A stretch of DNA of 64,000 nt from Ruminococcus sp. Lineage in GTDB: Bacteria; Bacillota; Clostridia; Oscillospirales; Ruminococcaceae. The stretch is from NCBI GenBank assembly GCA_017471405.1, contig JAFUTK010000072.1:45495-109494 (forward strand). The letters are read 5' to 3'. The notes under the pieces were generated by a model. It saw only the letters and a program-made list of their open reading frames with translations, was not told the DNA's origin and did not search any database. Shown here one piece after another: positions 33,159 to 41,547 of the stretch; within the stretch, counting starts at the first letter, position 1; the number at the start of each line of letters is the position of its first letter. The position numbers and the translations under genes are program-made.

Positions 33159-34397
33159 ATGAAAACTAAACAGAAATGGCTCAACGACAACACACTGGTG
33201 ATCGGCACCAGTGGCTCTGGCAAAACCACCAGCGTAATCCAGCCCTTCATCGTCGGCACTCATGACTCGTTCATCTGTGCCGACACCAAGGGAAACCTCT
33301 ACCGTCGTCACGCAAGAGAGCTGGAGGACAGAGGCTATAGCGTCTACTGTCTGGATATGACAGACCCCAAGCGCAGCGTCGGCTACGACCCGCTCTCCTA
33401 CATAGGCAGATACACCGAAAACGGTGTGACCCGCTATGACGAAAAGGATATCCTCTCGCTGGCTAATACCCTGGTGCCCGAACAGGACGCCAAGGAACCG
33501 TTCTGGGAAGAAATGGCAAAGAACATAATCTCTATGCTCATAGCCTATGTCCTTGAAGCCTTCGATGAAAGCGAAAAGGACCTGACCGCCGTTGCAGACT
33601 GCTTCAAGCTGGTAGTACACAGCTCCGCCAAGAAGCGCATACCGTTTATGGACGAGCACTGTGTAGCTCATCCCAACAGCTTTGCCTCAAGAAAGTACCA
33701 GATGGTAAAGGGCTGTATGGAAGCGGAGCGTATGTGGTCAAGCATTCAGGCCTTTATAGTAAATGCACTGAACATCTTCGACTTCGACGGCACCAGAGAG
33801 ATGATCACCAAGCCCAGTTCCTTCAGAATAGAGGATATGGGCTCTGAGCGTTGCGCTGTCTTTGTCAACGTGTCGGACAGTGACTCCACCCTCGACCCGC
33901 TGGTGAACACCTTCTATACGCAGTGCTTCCAGACCCTGCTACGCACTGCGGACTCTATGCCTGACTCCAAGCTGAAGGTGCCCGTCAAGATACTGCTGGA
34001 CGATTTCGCCACCTCCTGTCAGGTGCCCGAATTCGACAAACTCATCTCGGTCATCAGGTCTAGGAACATCTCAACGACGGTGATACTCCAGTCGGTATCG
34101 CAGCTTTACAGTATATATGGCAGCGCCAAAAGCGCGACCATTATGATGAACTGTGACACCTGCTGCTATCTGGGCGGCTGCGACCAGACCACAGTAGACT
34201 ACATTGCAAGGCGCTTAAGCAAGCCCTTTGACCAGATAATGCGTCTGCCTGTAGACAAGGCATACGTTCTGGTGCGAGGCAGCAATGCAGTGATCGCAGA
34301 CAAGACTGACCCTGCCCTAACCTCTCGCGACAGCGAGACGGGACGCTTCGAGAGCGAGCTCATAAATGAACTGTACGCCTTCTCGGAGCAGACATAA
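33159..34397 (+). CDS. Soluble TraG/VirD4-like P-loop ATPase (coupling-protein-like)
   Basis: A 412-residue ATPase. Walker A is GTSGSGKT (residues 16-23); Walker B is KILLDDFA (277-284); the TraM-recognition-type block ISVIRSRNISTTVILQSVSQLY follows at about 296-317, with only part quoted here: SRNISTTVILQS. It resembles TraG/VirD4 coupling proteins that pump DNA or proteins into type IV secretion channels, but it starts directly at the nucleotide-binding domain and has no N-terminal membrane helices. Without relaxase or channel genes nearby, transport across a membrane is doubtful. The start is the ATG at 33159, downstream of AAAGGA. A terminator follows. Confidence 0.85.
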   Translation: MKTKQKWLNDNTLVIGTSGSGKTTSVIQPFIVGTHDSFICADTKGNLYRRHARELEDRGYSVYCLDMTDPKRSVGYDPLSYIGRYTENGVTRYDEKDILSLANTLVPEQDAKEPFWEEMAKNIISMLIAYVLEAFDESEKDLTAVADCFKLVVHSSAKKRIPFMDEHCVAHPNSFASRKYQMVKGCMEAERMWSSIQAFIVNALNIFDFDGTREMITKPSSFRIEDMGSERCAVFVNVSDSDSTLDPLVNTFYTQCFQTLLRTADSMPDSKLKVPVKILLDDFATSCQVPEFDKLISVIRSRNISTTVILQSVSQLYSIYGSAKSATIMMNCDTCCYLGGCDQTTVDYIARRLSKPFDQIMRLPVDKAYVLVRGSNAVIADKTDPALTSRDSETGRFESELINELYAFSEQT

Positions 34398-34400
34398 GAC

Positions 34401-34436
34401 AAGCCCTTCTTCATTTGAAGAAGGGCTTATTTTTTT
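34401..34436 (+). terminator. Terminator of the accessory module
   Basis: Perfect 11-bp stem AAGCCCTTCTT/AAGAAGGGCTT (34401-34411 and 34418-34428), then a run of seven U. Confidence 0.92.
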
Positions 34437-34449
34437 ATTAAAAATTTTT
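34432..34449. repeat. Right copy of the 18-bp direct repeat
   Basis: TTTTTATTAAAAATTTTT, identical to 30134-30151 and likewise located in and after a terminator U-run. Confidence 0.4.
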
Positions 34450-34510
34450 TCGCGCGAAGGGCGCAAGAAGAACAGTAACTTTTGCAGCTTACTCAGACTT
34501 TTTTCTCCGT

Positions 34511-34534
34511 AAAATCAGGGGCCTCAGCCCCTGA
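34511..34534 (-). terminator. Terminator of the polyamine operon
   Basis: Perfect 8-bp stem TCAGGGGC/GCCCCTGA (34515-34522 and 34527-34534), loop of 4, followed on the minus strand by UUUUA. It lies 34 bp after aguB. Confidence 0.8.
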
Positions 34535-34568
34535 ATATAGAAAAATCTCCATTGTTTTTGAGCGACGC

Positions 34569-35444
34569 TTATTTTTCCGTCAGCAGCTTGTATCTCTCCG
34601 GCCTTCTGTCGCGGAATATTCCCCACTCCAGTCGGGCGCGGTCGCAGGCGTCAAGGTCAAGCTCTGCTGTGATGACGGCGTCACCCTCACGCTCTGCCTG
34701 AACTATTATATCACCGACACCGTCGGTGATAAAGGACGAGCCGTAAAACTTCAGCGCGGAGCTTTGCCCGCCGTTTTCCTCCGAGGTTGTGACCTCCTCT
34801 AAGCCGTACCTGTTTGCAGCCACCACCGGAATAAGGTTAGCCGCCGAGTGACCCTGCATTGTTCGCCTCCAATGGGGCATAGAGTCTGTTTCCAGTATGG
34901 GCTCGGAGCCGATGGCGGTGGGGTAAAGAATGAGCTGGGCGCCCATAAGCGCCATAGCCCTTGCGGTCTCCGGGAACCACTGGTCCCAGCAGATGCCCAC
35001 ACCTATCCTGCCGAACTTGGTGTTCCACACCTTAAAGCCGGTATCTCCCGGGGTGAAGTAGAATTTCTCCTGATAGTAGTGGTCGTCGGGGATGTGGGTC
35101 TTGCGGTAGATGCCCAGAACCTCACCGCCCGCGTCAATTACAGCGACGGTATTGTAGAGCACGTTGCCGTCCTTTTCATAGAAGCTTACCGGCAGCACCA
35201 CATTAAGCTCCGCGGCGACCTTTTTGAATTGCTGCACCGCGTCGTTCTCCTCCGTCGGCTTTGCAAAGGCGTAGTAGTCGTAGTGCCTCTCCTGACAGAA
35301 ATACTGCCGCTCGAAAAGCTCCGGCAGGAGAATGACATTGGCGCCCTTTCCTGCCGCCTCACGCACCAGCCTGTCGGCGTGAGCTATATTTTCACTGACC
35401 TCTCGGGTCATATTCATCTGGATAGCTGCGGCTGTTATTTTCAT
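34569..35444 (-). CDS. aguB: N-carbamoylputrescine amidase
   Basis: A 291-residue nitrilase-superfamily amidohydrolase. It cleaves N-carbamoylputrescine to putrescine, CO2 and ammonia. The Glu-Lys-Cys triad is in LLPELFE, YRKTHIPDD and GVGICWDQWFPE. The neighbouring aguA provides the substrate. Its ATG overlaps the aguA stop by 4 bp (ATGA), so the two steps are translationally coupled. It is the last gene of the polyamine operon, followed by a terminator. Confidence 0.95.
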   Translation of the reverse strand: MKITAAAIQMNMTREVSENIAHADRLVREAAGKGANVILLPELFERQYFCQERHYDYYAFAKPTEENDAVQQFKKVAAELNVVLPVSFYEKDGNVLYNTVAVIDAGGEVLGIYRKTHIPDDHYYQEKFYFTPGDTGFKVWNTKFGRIGVGICWDQWFPETARAMALMGAQLILYPTAIGSEPILETDSMPHWRRTMQGHSAANLIPVVAANRYGLEEVTTSEENGGQSSALKFYGSSFITDGVGDIIVQAEREGDAVITAELDLDACDRARLEWGIFRDRRPERYKLLTEK

Positions 35445-36556
35445 CTCCGCTCTCCTTTCGGTATCTGCTGTGTTATGCAGTGGATATTCCCGCCGCCAAT
35501 GATTATTTCTCTAGCATCAATGGGAACGATGCGCCTGTCGGGGCAGAGCTCACTCATTATGCGGACTGCCCTCTCATCGCTTTGTACATTCTCCCCACCG
35601 AACTGCGGCAGCAGCACTGCACCGTTAGTGAAGTAAAAATTGACGTAGGAGGCCGCAAGGCGTTCGCCCACCTCCCGCTGATCCTCGCCCTCCTCAAAGG
35701 TGTAGCCCGCGAGGTCGTGGGCGGTTATCCTCACCGGGACATTGGGTATTGGCAGCTTGTGAACGGTTATCCTGCGCCCCTTGGCATCGGTCTCACCCTC
35801 GAGATAGTCAAGGCTCGCCTTTGAGAGAGGGTACTGCGGGTCACTTTCGTTGTCCGTCCAGGCAAGCACCACTTCGCCTGGGCGTATGAACGCGCAGACG
35901 TTGTCAACGTGCTCGTTGGTCTCGTCGTTGTAGATGCCTCTGGGCAGCCAGAGCACCTTTTCCGCCCCGAGGTAATCACAGAGGGTCTGCTCTATCTGCT
36001 GCTTGGAAAGCCGCGGGTTCCTTCCCTTGCTTAAAAGGCAGCTCTCGGTGACCATCACCGTTCCCTCGCCGTCGGAGTGGATAGAGCCTCCCTCAAGGAC
36101 GAAGTGCTGCGCGTCATAGAAGTCATAGCCGGTCTCCCCACAGAAGCGGGAGGCAAGGGCGTTGTCGCGCTCCCAGTGAGCGTAAAGGCCATCATATTCC
36201 CCGCCCCAGGCGTTGAACTGCCAGTCTATCCCCCGGACGGCACTGCCGTCCGAGACAAATGTGGGGGCGACATCTCTCGCCCAGGAATCGTCGGAGGGGA
36301 TATTTATTATCTCCACATTAGCAACACCGGCAAGCATAGCTCTTGCCCTAGCCTCAGTGCCGTCGGAGACGATGACGAAAGCCGTTTCGTCCCTTGCAAT
36401 TTCGCGGATAATATCCGCGAAAACGTACTGCGCCGGCTCCGCCCCGTACCCCCAGGAGCCGGGTCTCTCCGGAAATATTATAATAGTCCCCCTGTGGGGA
36501 GAAAACTCCGCAGGCATACAGAAGCCTTCAGCGGAGGGCGCCCCGGACAGTCTCAC
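35441..36556 (-). CDS. aguA: Agmatine deiminase
   Basis: A 371-residue guanidine-modifying enzyme that converts agmatine to N-carbamoylputrescine. The catalytic Cys is in GGGNIHC near the C-terminus (about residue 360) and the HxE/D elements in EGGSIHSDGEGT. The start is probably the GTG at 36556, which follows GGAGAG and overlaps the upstream stop codon (GTGA); an ATG 13 codons later is the alternative. It links SpeA (agmatine source) and AguB in one pathway. Confidence 0.94.
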   Translation of the reverse strand: MRLSGAPSAEGFCMPAEFSPHRGTIIIFPERPGSWGYGAEPAQYVFADIIREIARDETAFVIVSDGTEARARAMLAGVANVEIINIPSDDSWARDVAPTFVSDGSAVRGIDWQFNAWGGEYDGLYAHWERDNALASRFCGETGYDFYDAQHFVLEGGSIHSDGEGTVMVTESCLLSKGRNPRLSKQQIEQTLCDYLGAEKVLWLPRGIYNDETNEHVDNVCAFIRPGEVVLAWTDNESDPQYPLSKASLDYLEGETDAKGRRITVHKLPIPNVPVRITAHDLAGYTFEEGEDQREVGERLAASYVNFYFTNGAVLLPQFGGENVQSDERAVRIMSELCPDRRIVPIDAREIIIGGGNIHCITQQIPKGERR

Positions 36557-37689
36557 GATAATCTCTCCTTAAAATCCTCATAGCCGAAGCTCTTTACCAC
36601 CTCATAGCTGCCGTCGGTGTGCAGGATAGCAATGTCCGGCAGAGGCATACCGTTAAAGGTGTTGTTCTTTACCATGGAGTAGATAGCCATATCCTCAAAG
36701 CAGAGGCGGTCGCCGATCTCCAAAGGCTCATCAAAGCTGTAATCCCCGATGACGTCCCCCGCCAGACAGGTGCGGGAGGCAAGACGGTAGGTATATTTCT
36801 TCTCCCCGGCCTTGCCGGACAGATAAAGCGGTGGGCGGTAGGGCATCTCCAAGACATCGGGCATATGGCAGGCTGCCGAGGCGTCCAGTATGGCGATGTC
36901 CATACCGTTGCGGACGGTGTCCATTACCTCCGTTACCAGCCAGCCGGCTCTTAAAGCGATGGCCTCCCCCGGCTCGAGGTAGACCTGTACGCCATACCTC
37001 TCCTGCACCCTTGTAATAAGGGCGCAGAGCTTCTCTATATCGTAATCCGGCCGGGTGATGTGGTGCCCGCCGCCGAAATTGAGCCACTTCATCTGATAAA
37101 GGTACTTCCCGAAGCGCTCCTCTACGGCAGCAAGCGTCTGCTCCAATGCATCGGAGTTCTGCTCGCAGAGGGTGTGAAAGTGCAGTCCGTCAATAAAGGG
37201 CAGCACGCTCTCGTCAAAGTCGCAGAGACGCACTCCCAGCCGGGAGCCCTCGGCGCAGGGGTCGTAGATAGGCTCCTCCTGAGTGGAGCATTCGGGGTTT
37301 ATCCGCAGCCCCAGACTTTTGCCCGCACAGCTGTCCTTGAACCTCATCAGCTGACGGACGGAGTTGAATACTATGTGGTCGCTTATCTTTGCTATCTCGC
37401 CTATCTCGCTTTCCTTGTAGGCGGGGCAGAAAACGTGCACTTCCCCGCCGAATTCCTCCCTGCCCAGCTTTGCTTCATAAAGCCCGCTGGCAGTGGTGCC
37501 GGAAAGGTATTTCGCAATTAGCGAATAGACCGAAAACATCGAAAACGCCTTCTGCGCCAATAATATCTTGCAGCCGGTGCGGCGCTGTACGTCCGCCAGT
37601 ATCTCTAAATTGCGGACAAGCCCCGCCTCGTCCAGGACGTAGGCGGGGGTGGTTATTTCCTTGAAAATATCTCTTGCAGGCTTTATCAT
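36553..37689 (-). CDS. nspC: Carboxynorspermidine/carboxyspermidine decarboxylase
   Basis: A 378-residue fold-III (alanine racemase-like) PLP decarboxylase. It decarboxylates carboxyspermidine to spermidine, the last step of the aspartate-semialdehyde route. The PLP lysine is in LAQKAFS near residue 42, the phosphate-binding glycines are in LNFGGGHHI, and the family motifs SRTCLAGD and FEDMAIYSM are present. It starts 1 bp after the dehydrogenase gene that makes its substrate. With putrescine as the precursor made by this operon, spermidine is the likely product. Confidence 0.93.
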   Translation of the reverse strand: MIKPARDIFKEITTPAYVLDEAGLVRNLEILADVQRRTGCKILLAQKAFSMFSVYSLIAKYLSGTTASGLYEAKLGREEFGGEVHVFCPAYKESEIGEIAKISDHIVFNSVRQLMRFKDSCAGKSLGLRINPECSTQEEPIYDPCAEGSRLGVRLCDFDESVLPFIDGLHFHTLCEQNSDALEQTLAAVEERFGKYLYQMKWLNFGGGHHITRPDYDIEKLCALITRVQERYGVQVYLEPGEAIALRAGWLVTEVMDTVRNGMDIAILDASAACHMPDVLEMPYRPPLYLSGKAGEKKYTYRLASRTCLAGDVIGDYSFDEPLEIGDRLCFEDMAIYSMVKNNTFNGMPLPDIAILHTDGSYEVVKSFGYEDFKERLS

Positions 37690-37690
37690 A

Positions 37691-38944
37691 TCACTCTACC
37701 GTTACGGGGTTCTCGTCAACTACCCAAGGCAGGCCGTACTTGTTCAGCATATCCATATAGGGGTCGGGGTCGAACTCCTCAACGTTGAATACGCCCTTCT
37801 TGTCCCAGATGCCGGAGGCTACCATTGCGGTGCCTATCATTGCAGGCACGCCGGTGGTGTAGGAAACTGCCTGTGCGCCGGTCTCCTTGTAGCACTCCTG
37901 ATGGTCGCAGACGTTGTAGATATAGATGGTCTTTTCCTTGCCGTCCTTAACACCTGTGAAGATGCAGCCGATGTTGGTCTTTCCCACTGTGCGGGGGCCG
38001 AGGCTCGCAGGGTCTGGCAGCAGTGCCTTTAAGAACTTGATGGGCACTATCTCGTGTCCCTCAAACATTACGGGAACGGTGGAGAGCATACCCACATTCT
38101 GTAAGCAGTTCATATGGGTCAGATAGCTCTGCCCGAAGGTCATAAAGAAGCGTATCCTCTTGATGCAGGGGATATTTTTTGCAAGGCTCTCTATTTCCTC
38201 GTGGTGCAGAAGGTACATATCCTTCATACCCACACCCTCGAAGTTGTATTCGCGCTTTATCTCCATAGGCTTGGTCTCTACCCAGTGACCGTCCTCCCAG
38301 TAGGAGCCGTTGGCGGATACCTCACGGAGATTTATCTCCGGGTTGAAGTTGGTGGCGAAGGGATAGCCGTGGTCGCCGCCGTTGCAGTCGAGGATATCAA
38401 TGTAGTGTATCTCGTCAAAATAGTGCTTGAGCGCATAGGCGGAGTAAACCTGTGTTACGCCGGGGTCGAAGCCGGTGCCAAGCAGAGCGGTGAGACCCGC
38501 CTTCTTGAACTTCTCATCATATGCCCACTGCCAGCTGTAATCAAAGTAGGCGGTGAAGCCCTTTTCCTTGCAGCGCTTCTCATATACGGCCCTCCACTCG
38601 GGGTCGTCGGTGTCCTCGGCCTCGTAGTTGGCAGTGTCAACATAGTTGCAGCCGCACTCAAGGCAGGCGTCCATTATGGTCAGATCCTGATAGGGCAACG
38701 CCACGTTGAGAACAGTGTGGGGCTTATATTCTTTCATCAGTGCAACAAGCGACTCAAAGCTGTCGGCATCTACCGTTGCAGTGGTGAGCTTTGCATTTGT
38801 CTTGTCCTTAAGTCTCTCCGCCAGCGCCTCACACTTGGAGACTGTCCTGCTGGCGATCATTATCTCCGTAAAGAGCGGATTTTCACAGCACTTGTAGATG
38901 GCGACGGTAGCAACTCCGCCGCAGCCGATAACGAGTAATTTCAT
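37691..38944 (-). CDS. Carboxynorspermidine/carboxyspermidine dehydrogenase (saccharopine dehydrogenase family)
   Basis: A 417-residue NAD(P)-dependent enzyme. The Rossmann motif is VIGCGGVATVA at the N-terminus; NYVDTANYE and TGFDPGVTQVYSAYA are typical of the carboxynorspermidine dehydrogenase branch of saccharopine dehydrogenases. It condenses aspartate semialdehyde with putrescine (or diaminopropane) and reduces the imine to the carboxy-polyamine. Pairing with nspC supports this over a lysine role. A NUDIX gene lies 15 bp upstream in the same operon. Confidence 0.92.
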   Translation of the reverse strand: MKLLVIGCGGVATVAIYKCCENPLFTEIMIASRTVSKCEALAERLKDKTNAKLTTATVDADSFESLVALMKEYKPHTVLNVALPYQDLTIMDACLECGCNYVDTANYEAEDTDDPEWRAVYEKRCKEKGFTAYFDYSWQWAYDEKFKKAGLTALLGTGFDPGVTQVYSAYALKHYFDEIHYIDILDCNGGDHGYPFATNFNPEINLREVSANGSYWEDGHWVETKPMEIKREYNFEGVGMKDMYLLHHEEIESLAKNIPCIKRIRFFMTFGQSYLTHMNCLQNVGMLSTVPVMFEGHEIVPIKFLKALLPDPASLGPRTVGKTNIGCIFTGVKDGKEKTIYIYNVCDHQECYKETGAQAVSYTTGVPAMIGTAMVASGIWDKKGVFNVEEFDPDPYMDMLNKYGLPWVVDENPVTVE

Positions 38945-38959
38945 AGTTTATCTCTCCTT

Positions 38960-39439
38960 CTAATTTGATTTATTATCTTTTACAGAGTATAGCGATTGAG
39001 GCGCGTGCTTCGGGCTGGCTTTGTATTCCGTCTGCTCCAGGCCCTCCGGCCCCGCCAGAGCGCTTTCAATCATACTTTTGGTAAGCCCCGGCACATCGTC
39101 TCTTTCCAGTGCCTCCCGGACGTCTACCCACAGCACCTCGCTGTTTTCATTATTGTCCGACTTGGCCTCTCCCGAAACATATCTTGCGGTAAAAACGATA
39201 TACCAGTCGTGCATATTGAACCTTATCCCGACAATGCTGCAAGGCTCCACCGTTACATCGGTCTCCTCCTTGAATTCCCGTACCAGCGCCTCCTGCGGAG
39301 ATTCTCCGAAATTCACATAGCCTCCCGGGATTATCAACATTCCCTTGCCGCCTCCGTAGGTGTGGCGGGCAAGCAGCACCTTTTCGTCTCTGATAACAAC
39401 ACCGGCAACGCTTTGTCCCCAGTTCGTATTATTACTCAT
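38960..39439 (-). CDS. NUDIX hydrolase in the polyamine operon
   Basis: A 159-residue NUDIX protein with the box G-YVNFG-E through REFKEETDV. The start is the ATG at 39439, after GAGGTGACAGCT; the longer frame begins within that site. The substrate is unknown; ADP-ribose-like or nucleotide-sugar compounds are common in this group. It lies between the speE half and the carboxyspermidine half of the operon. No direct chemical link to polyamines is evident. Confidence 0.82.
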   Translation of the reverse strand: MSNNTNWGQSVAGVVIRDEKVLLARHTYGGGKGMLIIPGGYVNFGESPQEALVREFKEETDVTVEPCSIVGIRFNMHDWYIVFTARYVSGEAKSDNNENSEVLWVDVREALERDDVPGLTKSMIESALAGPEGLEQTEYKASPKHAPQSLYSVKDNKSN

Positions 39440-39470
39440 AGCTGTCACCTCACTCACAGCAGCCAGGGAA

Positions 39471-39830
39471 TTATTCCTCCCCGTCGCCGCTATGCTCGTC
39501 GATGTACTTCATTAGGTCCTCAAAGACCTCGTCCTCACAGTTGAACCATTCGAGAAACTCCCGGTAGCTCTTTTCCTCCTCCTCGGTGTATTCGATATAG
39601 GGGAACACCGGCAGTTCTATGCCCTCGCTCCGGGCATATTCCGTATACTCAGCTATCTGCTCATCGGTCAGATCCATCTTGATGTGCTTGATGGCGTTCT
39701 CGTGCATACTAATGTCCTTTTCGATGATCCCGCGGTTTTCCTCATCGGTGCAGGAGGCAAGGTTTTCCTTCTCTGAAAGAAGCAGCTCCTCGAATTCCAG
39801 TATCTTATCAAACAGCTCGGGGTCTATCAT
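39471..39830 (-). CDS. Small acidic protein of unknown function
   Basis: A 119-residue, very acidic, mostly helical protein with many Glu and Asp and no known motif. It lies 15 bp after speE and 31 bp before the NUDIX gene on the same strand, so it is expressed with the polyamine genes. A highly acidic surface could bind polyamines, but this is speculation. The upstream bases give a usable but unremarkable ribosome site. Confidence 0.65.
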   Translation of the reverse strand: MIDPELFDKILEFEELLLSEKENLASCTDEENRGIIEKDISMHENAIKHIKMDLTDEQIAEYTEYARSEGIELPVFPYIEYTEEEEKSYREFLEWFNCEDEVFEDLMKYIDEHSGDGEE

Positions 39831-39845
39831 TTTTATGCTACTATC

Positions 39846-40709
39846 TTATTTTACTCTTCCCTCTTCCTCCTCAAGGAGGTCCTCCACATACTTGGGAAGC
39901 ATAAAAGCTCCGGCGTGGAGGTTGGTGGTGTAGTACCAGGTCTTGATATTTCTTTCCCGCCAGCGCTTGGCGTCAAGGTCGCGCAGGGGGTGGTACTTCT
40001 TGCTGGCAAAGCCGAAAAGCCAGTAGCCTGAGGGACAGGTGGGTATATGCGCCTGATACACCCGGCTTATGGGGAAGCTTCTGAAGGCCTTGCGGTGCAT
40101 CGCCCGGCAGGTCTCCTCGTCCTCATCAAAGAAGGGGGAGCCGTGCTGGTATACCATTATGCCGTCCTCGCGCAGCGCCTTGTAGCAGGAGCCGTAGAAT
40201 TCCTTGGTGAACAGCCCCGCCGTATGTCCCAGCGGGTCGGTGGAGTCGTTGATGATAAGGTCGTACTCGTCCTGCTTGCCCCGCAGGAACCGCAGTCCGT
40301 CCCGGTAGTGCAGCTTCACCCGGGGGTCATCAAGGCCCCTTGCGTTATCGGGAAAGAACTCCCGGCAGACGTTTACGAACATCTCGTCCGGCTCGACTAC
40401 GTCAATAGTCTCTATCTCCTCATAGTAGGAGAGCTCTCTGGCAACGCCGCCGTCGCCGCCGCCGATTACCAGCACCTTCCTCACATTCGGGTGCACCGCC
40501 ATAGGGACGTGAACTATCATCTCATCGTAGGTGAACTCGTCCTTTTCGGAGAATATCACTGAGCCGTCGGAGGTCAGGAACCTGCCGAATTCCTCCGACT
40601 CAAACACATCTATCCTCTGGAAGTCGCTCTCCCCTGAGAAGAGCTGCTTTTCCACTCTTATAGACATTTTTACATTGTCCGTATGAAATTCCGAAAACCA
40701 GAAATCCAT
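39846..40709 (-). CDS. speE: Spermidine synthase-like aminopropyltransferase
   Basis: A 287-residue protein with the SpeE fold: VLVIGGGDGGVARELSYY binds the thioadenosyl group, and INDSTDPLGHTAGLF carries the catalytic Asp. SpeE transfers an aminopropyl group from decarboxylated S-adenosylmethionine to putrescine. No SpeD (AdoMet decarboxylase) gene is in the window, and the operon already encodes the carboxyspermidine route, so its true substrate or product may differ. The start is the ATG at 40709, one base overlapping the upstream stop (TAATG), with GGGAGGT ahead. Confidence 0.88.
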   Translation of the reverse strand: MDFWFSEFHTDNVKMSIRVEKQLFSGESDFQRIDVFESEEFGRFLTSDGSVIFSEKDEFTYDEMIVHVPMAVHPNVRKVLVIGGGDGGVARELSYYEEIETIDVVEPDEMFVNVCREFFPDNARGLDDPRVKLHYRDGLRFLRGKQDEYDLIINDSTDPLGHTAGLFTKEFYGSCYKALREDGIMVYQHGSPFFDEDEETCRAMHRKAFRSFPISRVYQAHIPTCPSGYWLFGFASKKYHPLRDLDAKRWRERNIKTWYYTTNLHAGAFMLPKYVEDLLEEEEGRVK

Positions 40710-41530
40710 TACTCGACCTCCCACCAGATATCCCGGGGGCCGTCTCTGTCCCCGCTGATATTTACAGTATATTTTTCAAACCTGAAATAGACGTCGTAAT
40801 CGCCGTCGTAGTACATATCTATCCTGTCCATTACAAGCCCCCGGGCGAATTCCTCCGGCGTGAGGGGCTTTTCCCGTTCCTTGTTTATCCTGTCCGGCAT
40901 ATTGTCACAGGCAAACCGTCGCAGCTCCCTGTCGTTTTTCTCGCAGTCCCGGCAGAAGTCCTCCAGATGCCCGAGTGGTTTTGTATAGGGGGTATATTCC
41001 ACCGACACTATGATTTTTGTGTCCGCTCCCAGCCAGTTAAAGCTGCCGGTGTAGCCGTCCTCGTCAAGGTCAAGAGTGCCTAAAAGCTCCGAGTGAAGAT
41101 GCAGGCTCTCCTTATACTCACTGACGGCTTCCGCAAGGAAGGGGTGAGTAACGTGTCCCCTTGTTATCTCAGTCAGGTACATCCCGCCCATACGCACGCT
41201 GGGAGTTGAGTACCAGAACTTCGCCGGAGGGTGCGCCTTGACGCGGTATATCCCGTACTCCCGGAAAAGCGTTTTATTGGCTTCCTTCTGCTGTTCCTCC
41301 GGGGTGGGGTCCCATATCATAATGGTGCGCCCCTTTTCACGATGGCCGGTGGTCAGGTCGATGGCTCCGATTATAGCGATGCTGGCGAACCACCCGTTGC
41401 CGGAGACCTTTTCTCCCGAGACGGGCGCCTCATCGGATATCGCCACAAGGAATTCATGCACCTCGTCCTTATACTGGTCACGCCTGTATTCCGGCAGCAC
41501 TCCGCCGCCGACCTTTAGAGGATAGCTCAT
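40709..41530 (-). CDS. DUF2262-like protein in the polyamine operon
   Basis: A 273-residue soluble protein. The segment LLGTLDLDEDGYTGSFNW, followed by an IIVSVEYT strand, looks like DUF2262; the rest is unrecognised. The N-terminal half contains TIMIWDPTPEEQ and KFWYSTPSVRM segments. Its function is unknown. It lies tightly between speA (17 bp upstream) and speE (1-base overlap), the position where some operons carry an AdoMet decarboxylase, but it has no decarboxylase motif that I can see. GGAGGTGCCGCT precedes the ATG. Confidence 0.65.
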   Translation of the reverse strand: MSYPLKVGGGVLPEYRRDQYKDEVHEFLVAISDEAPVSGEKVSGNGWFASIAIIGAIDLTTGHREKGRTIMIWDPTPEEQQKEANKTLFREYGIYRVKAHPPAKFWYSTPSVRMGGMYLTEITRGHVTHPFLAEAVSEYKESLHLHSELLGTLDLDEDGYTGSFNWLGADTKIIVSVEYTPYTKPLGHLEDFCRDCEKNDRELRRFACDNMPDRINKEREKPLTPEEFARGLVMDRIDMYYDGDYDVYFRFEKYTVNISGDRDGPRDIWWEVE

Positions 41531-41547
41531 AGCGGCACCTCCGATGC

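Larger units (their letters stand above)
30134..34449 (+). mobile_element. Candidate accessory island: structured non-coding DNA plus ssb, two small genes, clpP-like and traG-like
   Basis: A 4.3-kb block with identical 18-bp sequences at its ends, a 1-kb structure-rich non-coding start, and five same-strand genes with ribosome sites of a shared style (AAAGGA 10-14 nt before the ATG, often with CCCCT just before it). Contents resemble conjugative or phage genes (SSB, ClpP-like protease, TraG/VirD4-like ATPase), but there is no relaxase, integrase or secretion gene. It interrupts housekeeping genes on both sides. Mobility is inferred from content, not shown. Confidence 0.4.

Noticed and set aside
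33159-34397. Calling the TraG-like gene proof of a conjugative element
   Set aside because: It lacks membrane helices, and no relaxase, integrase or type IV channel gene is present; only a candidate island is claimed.
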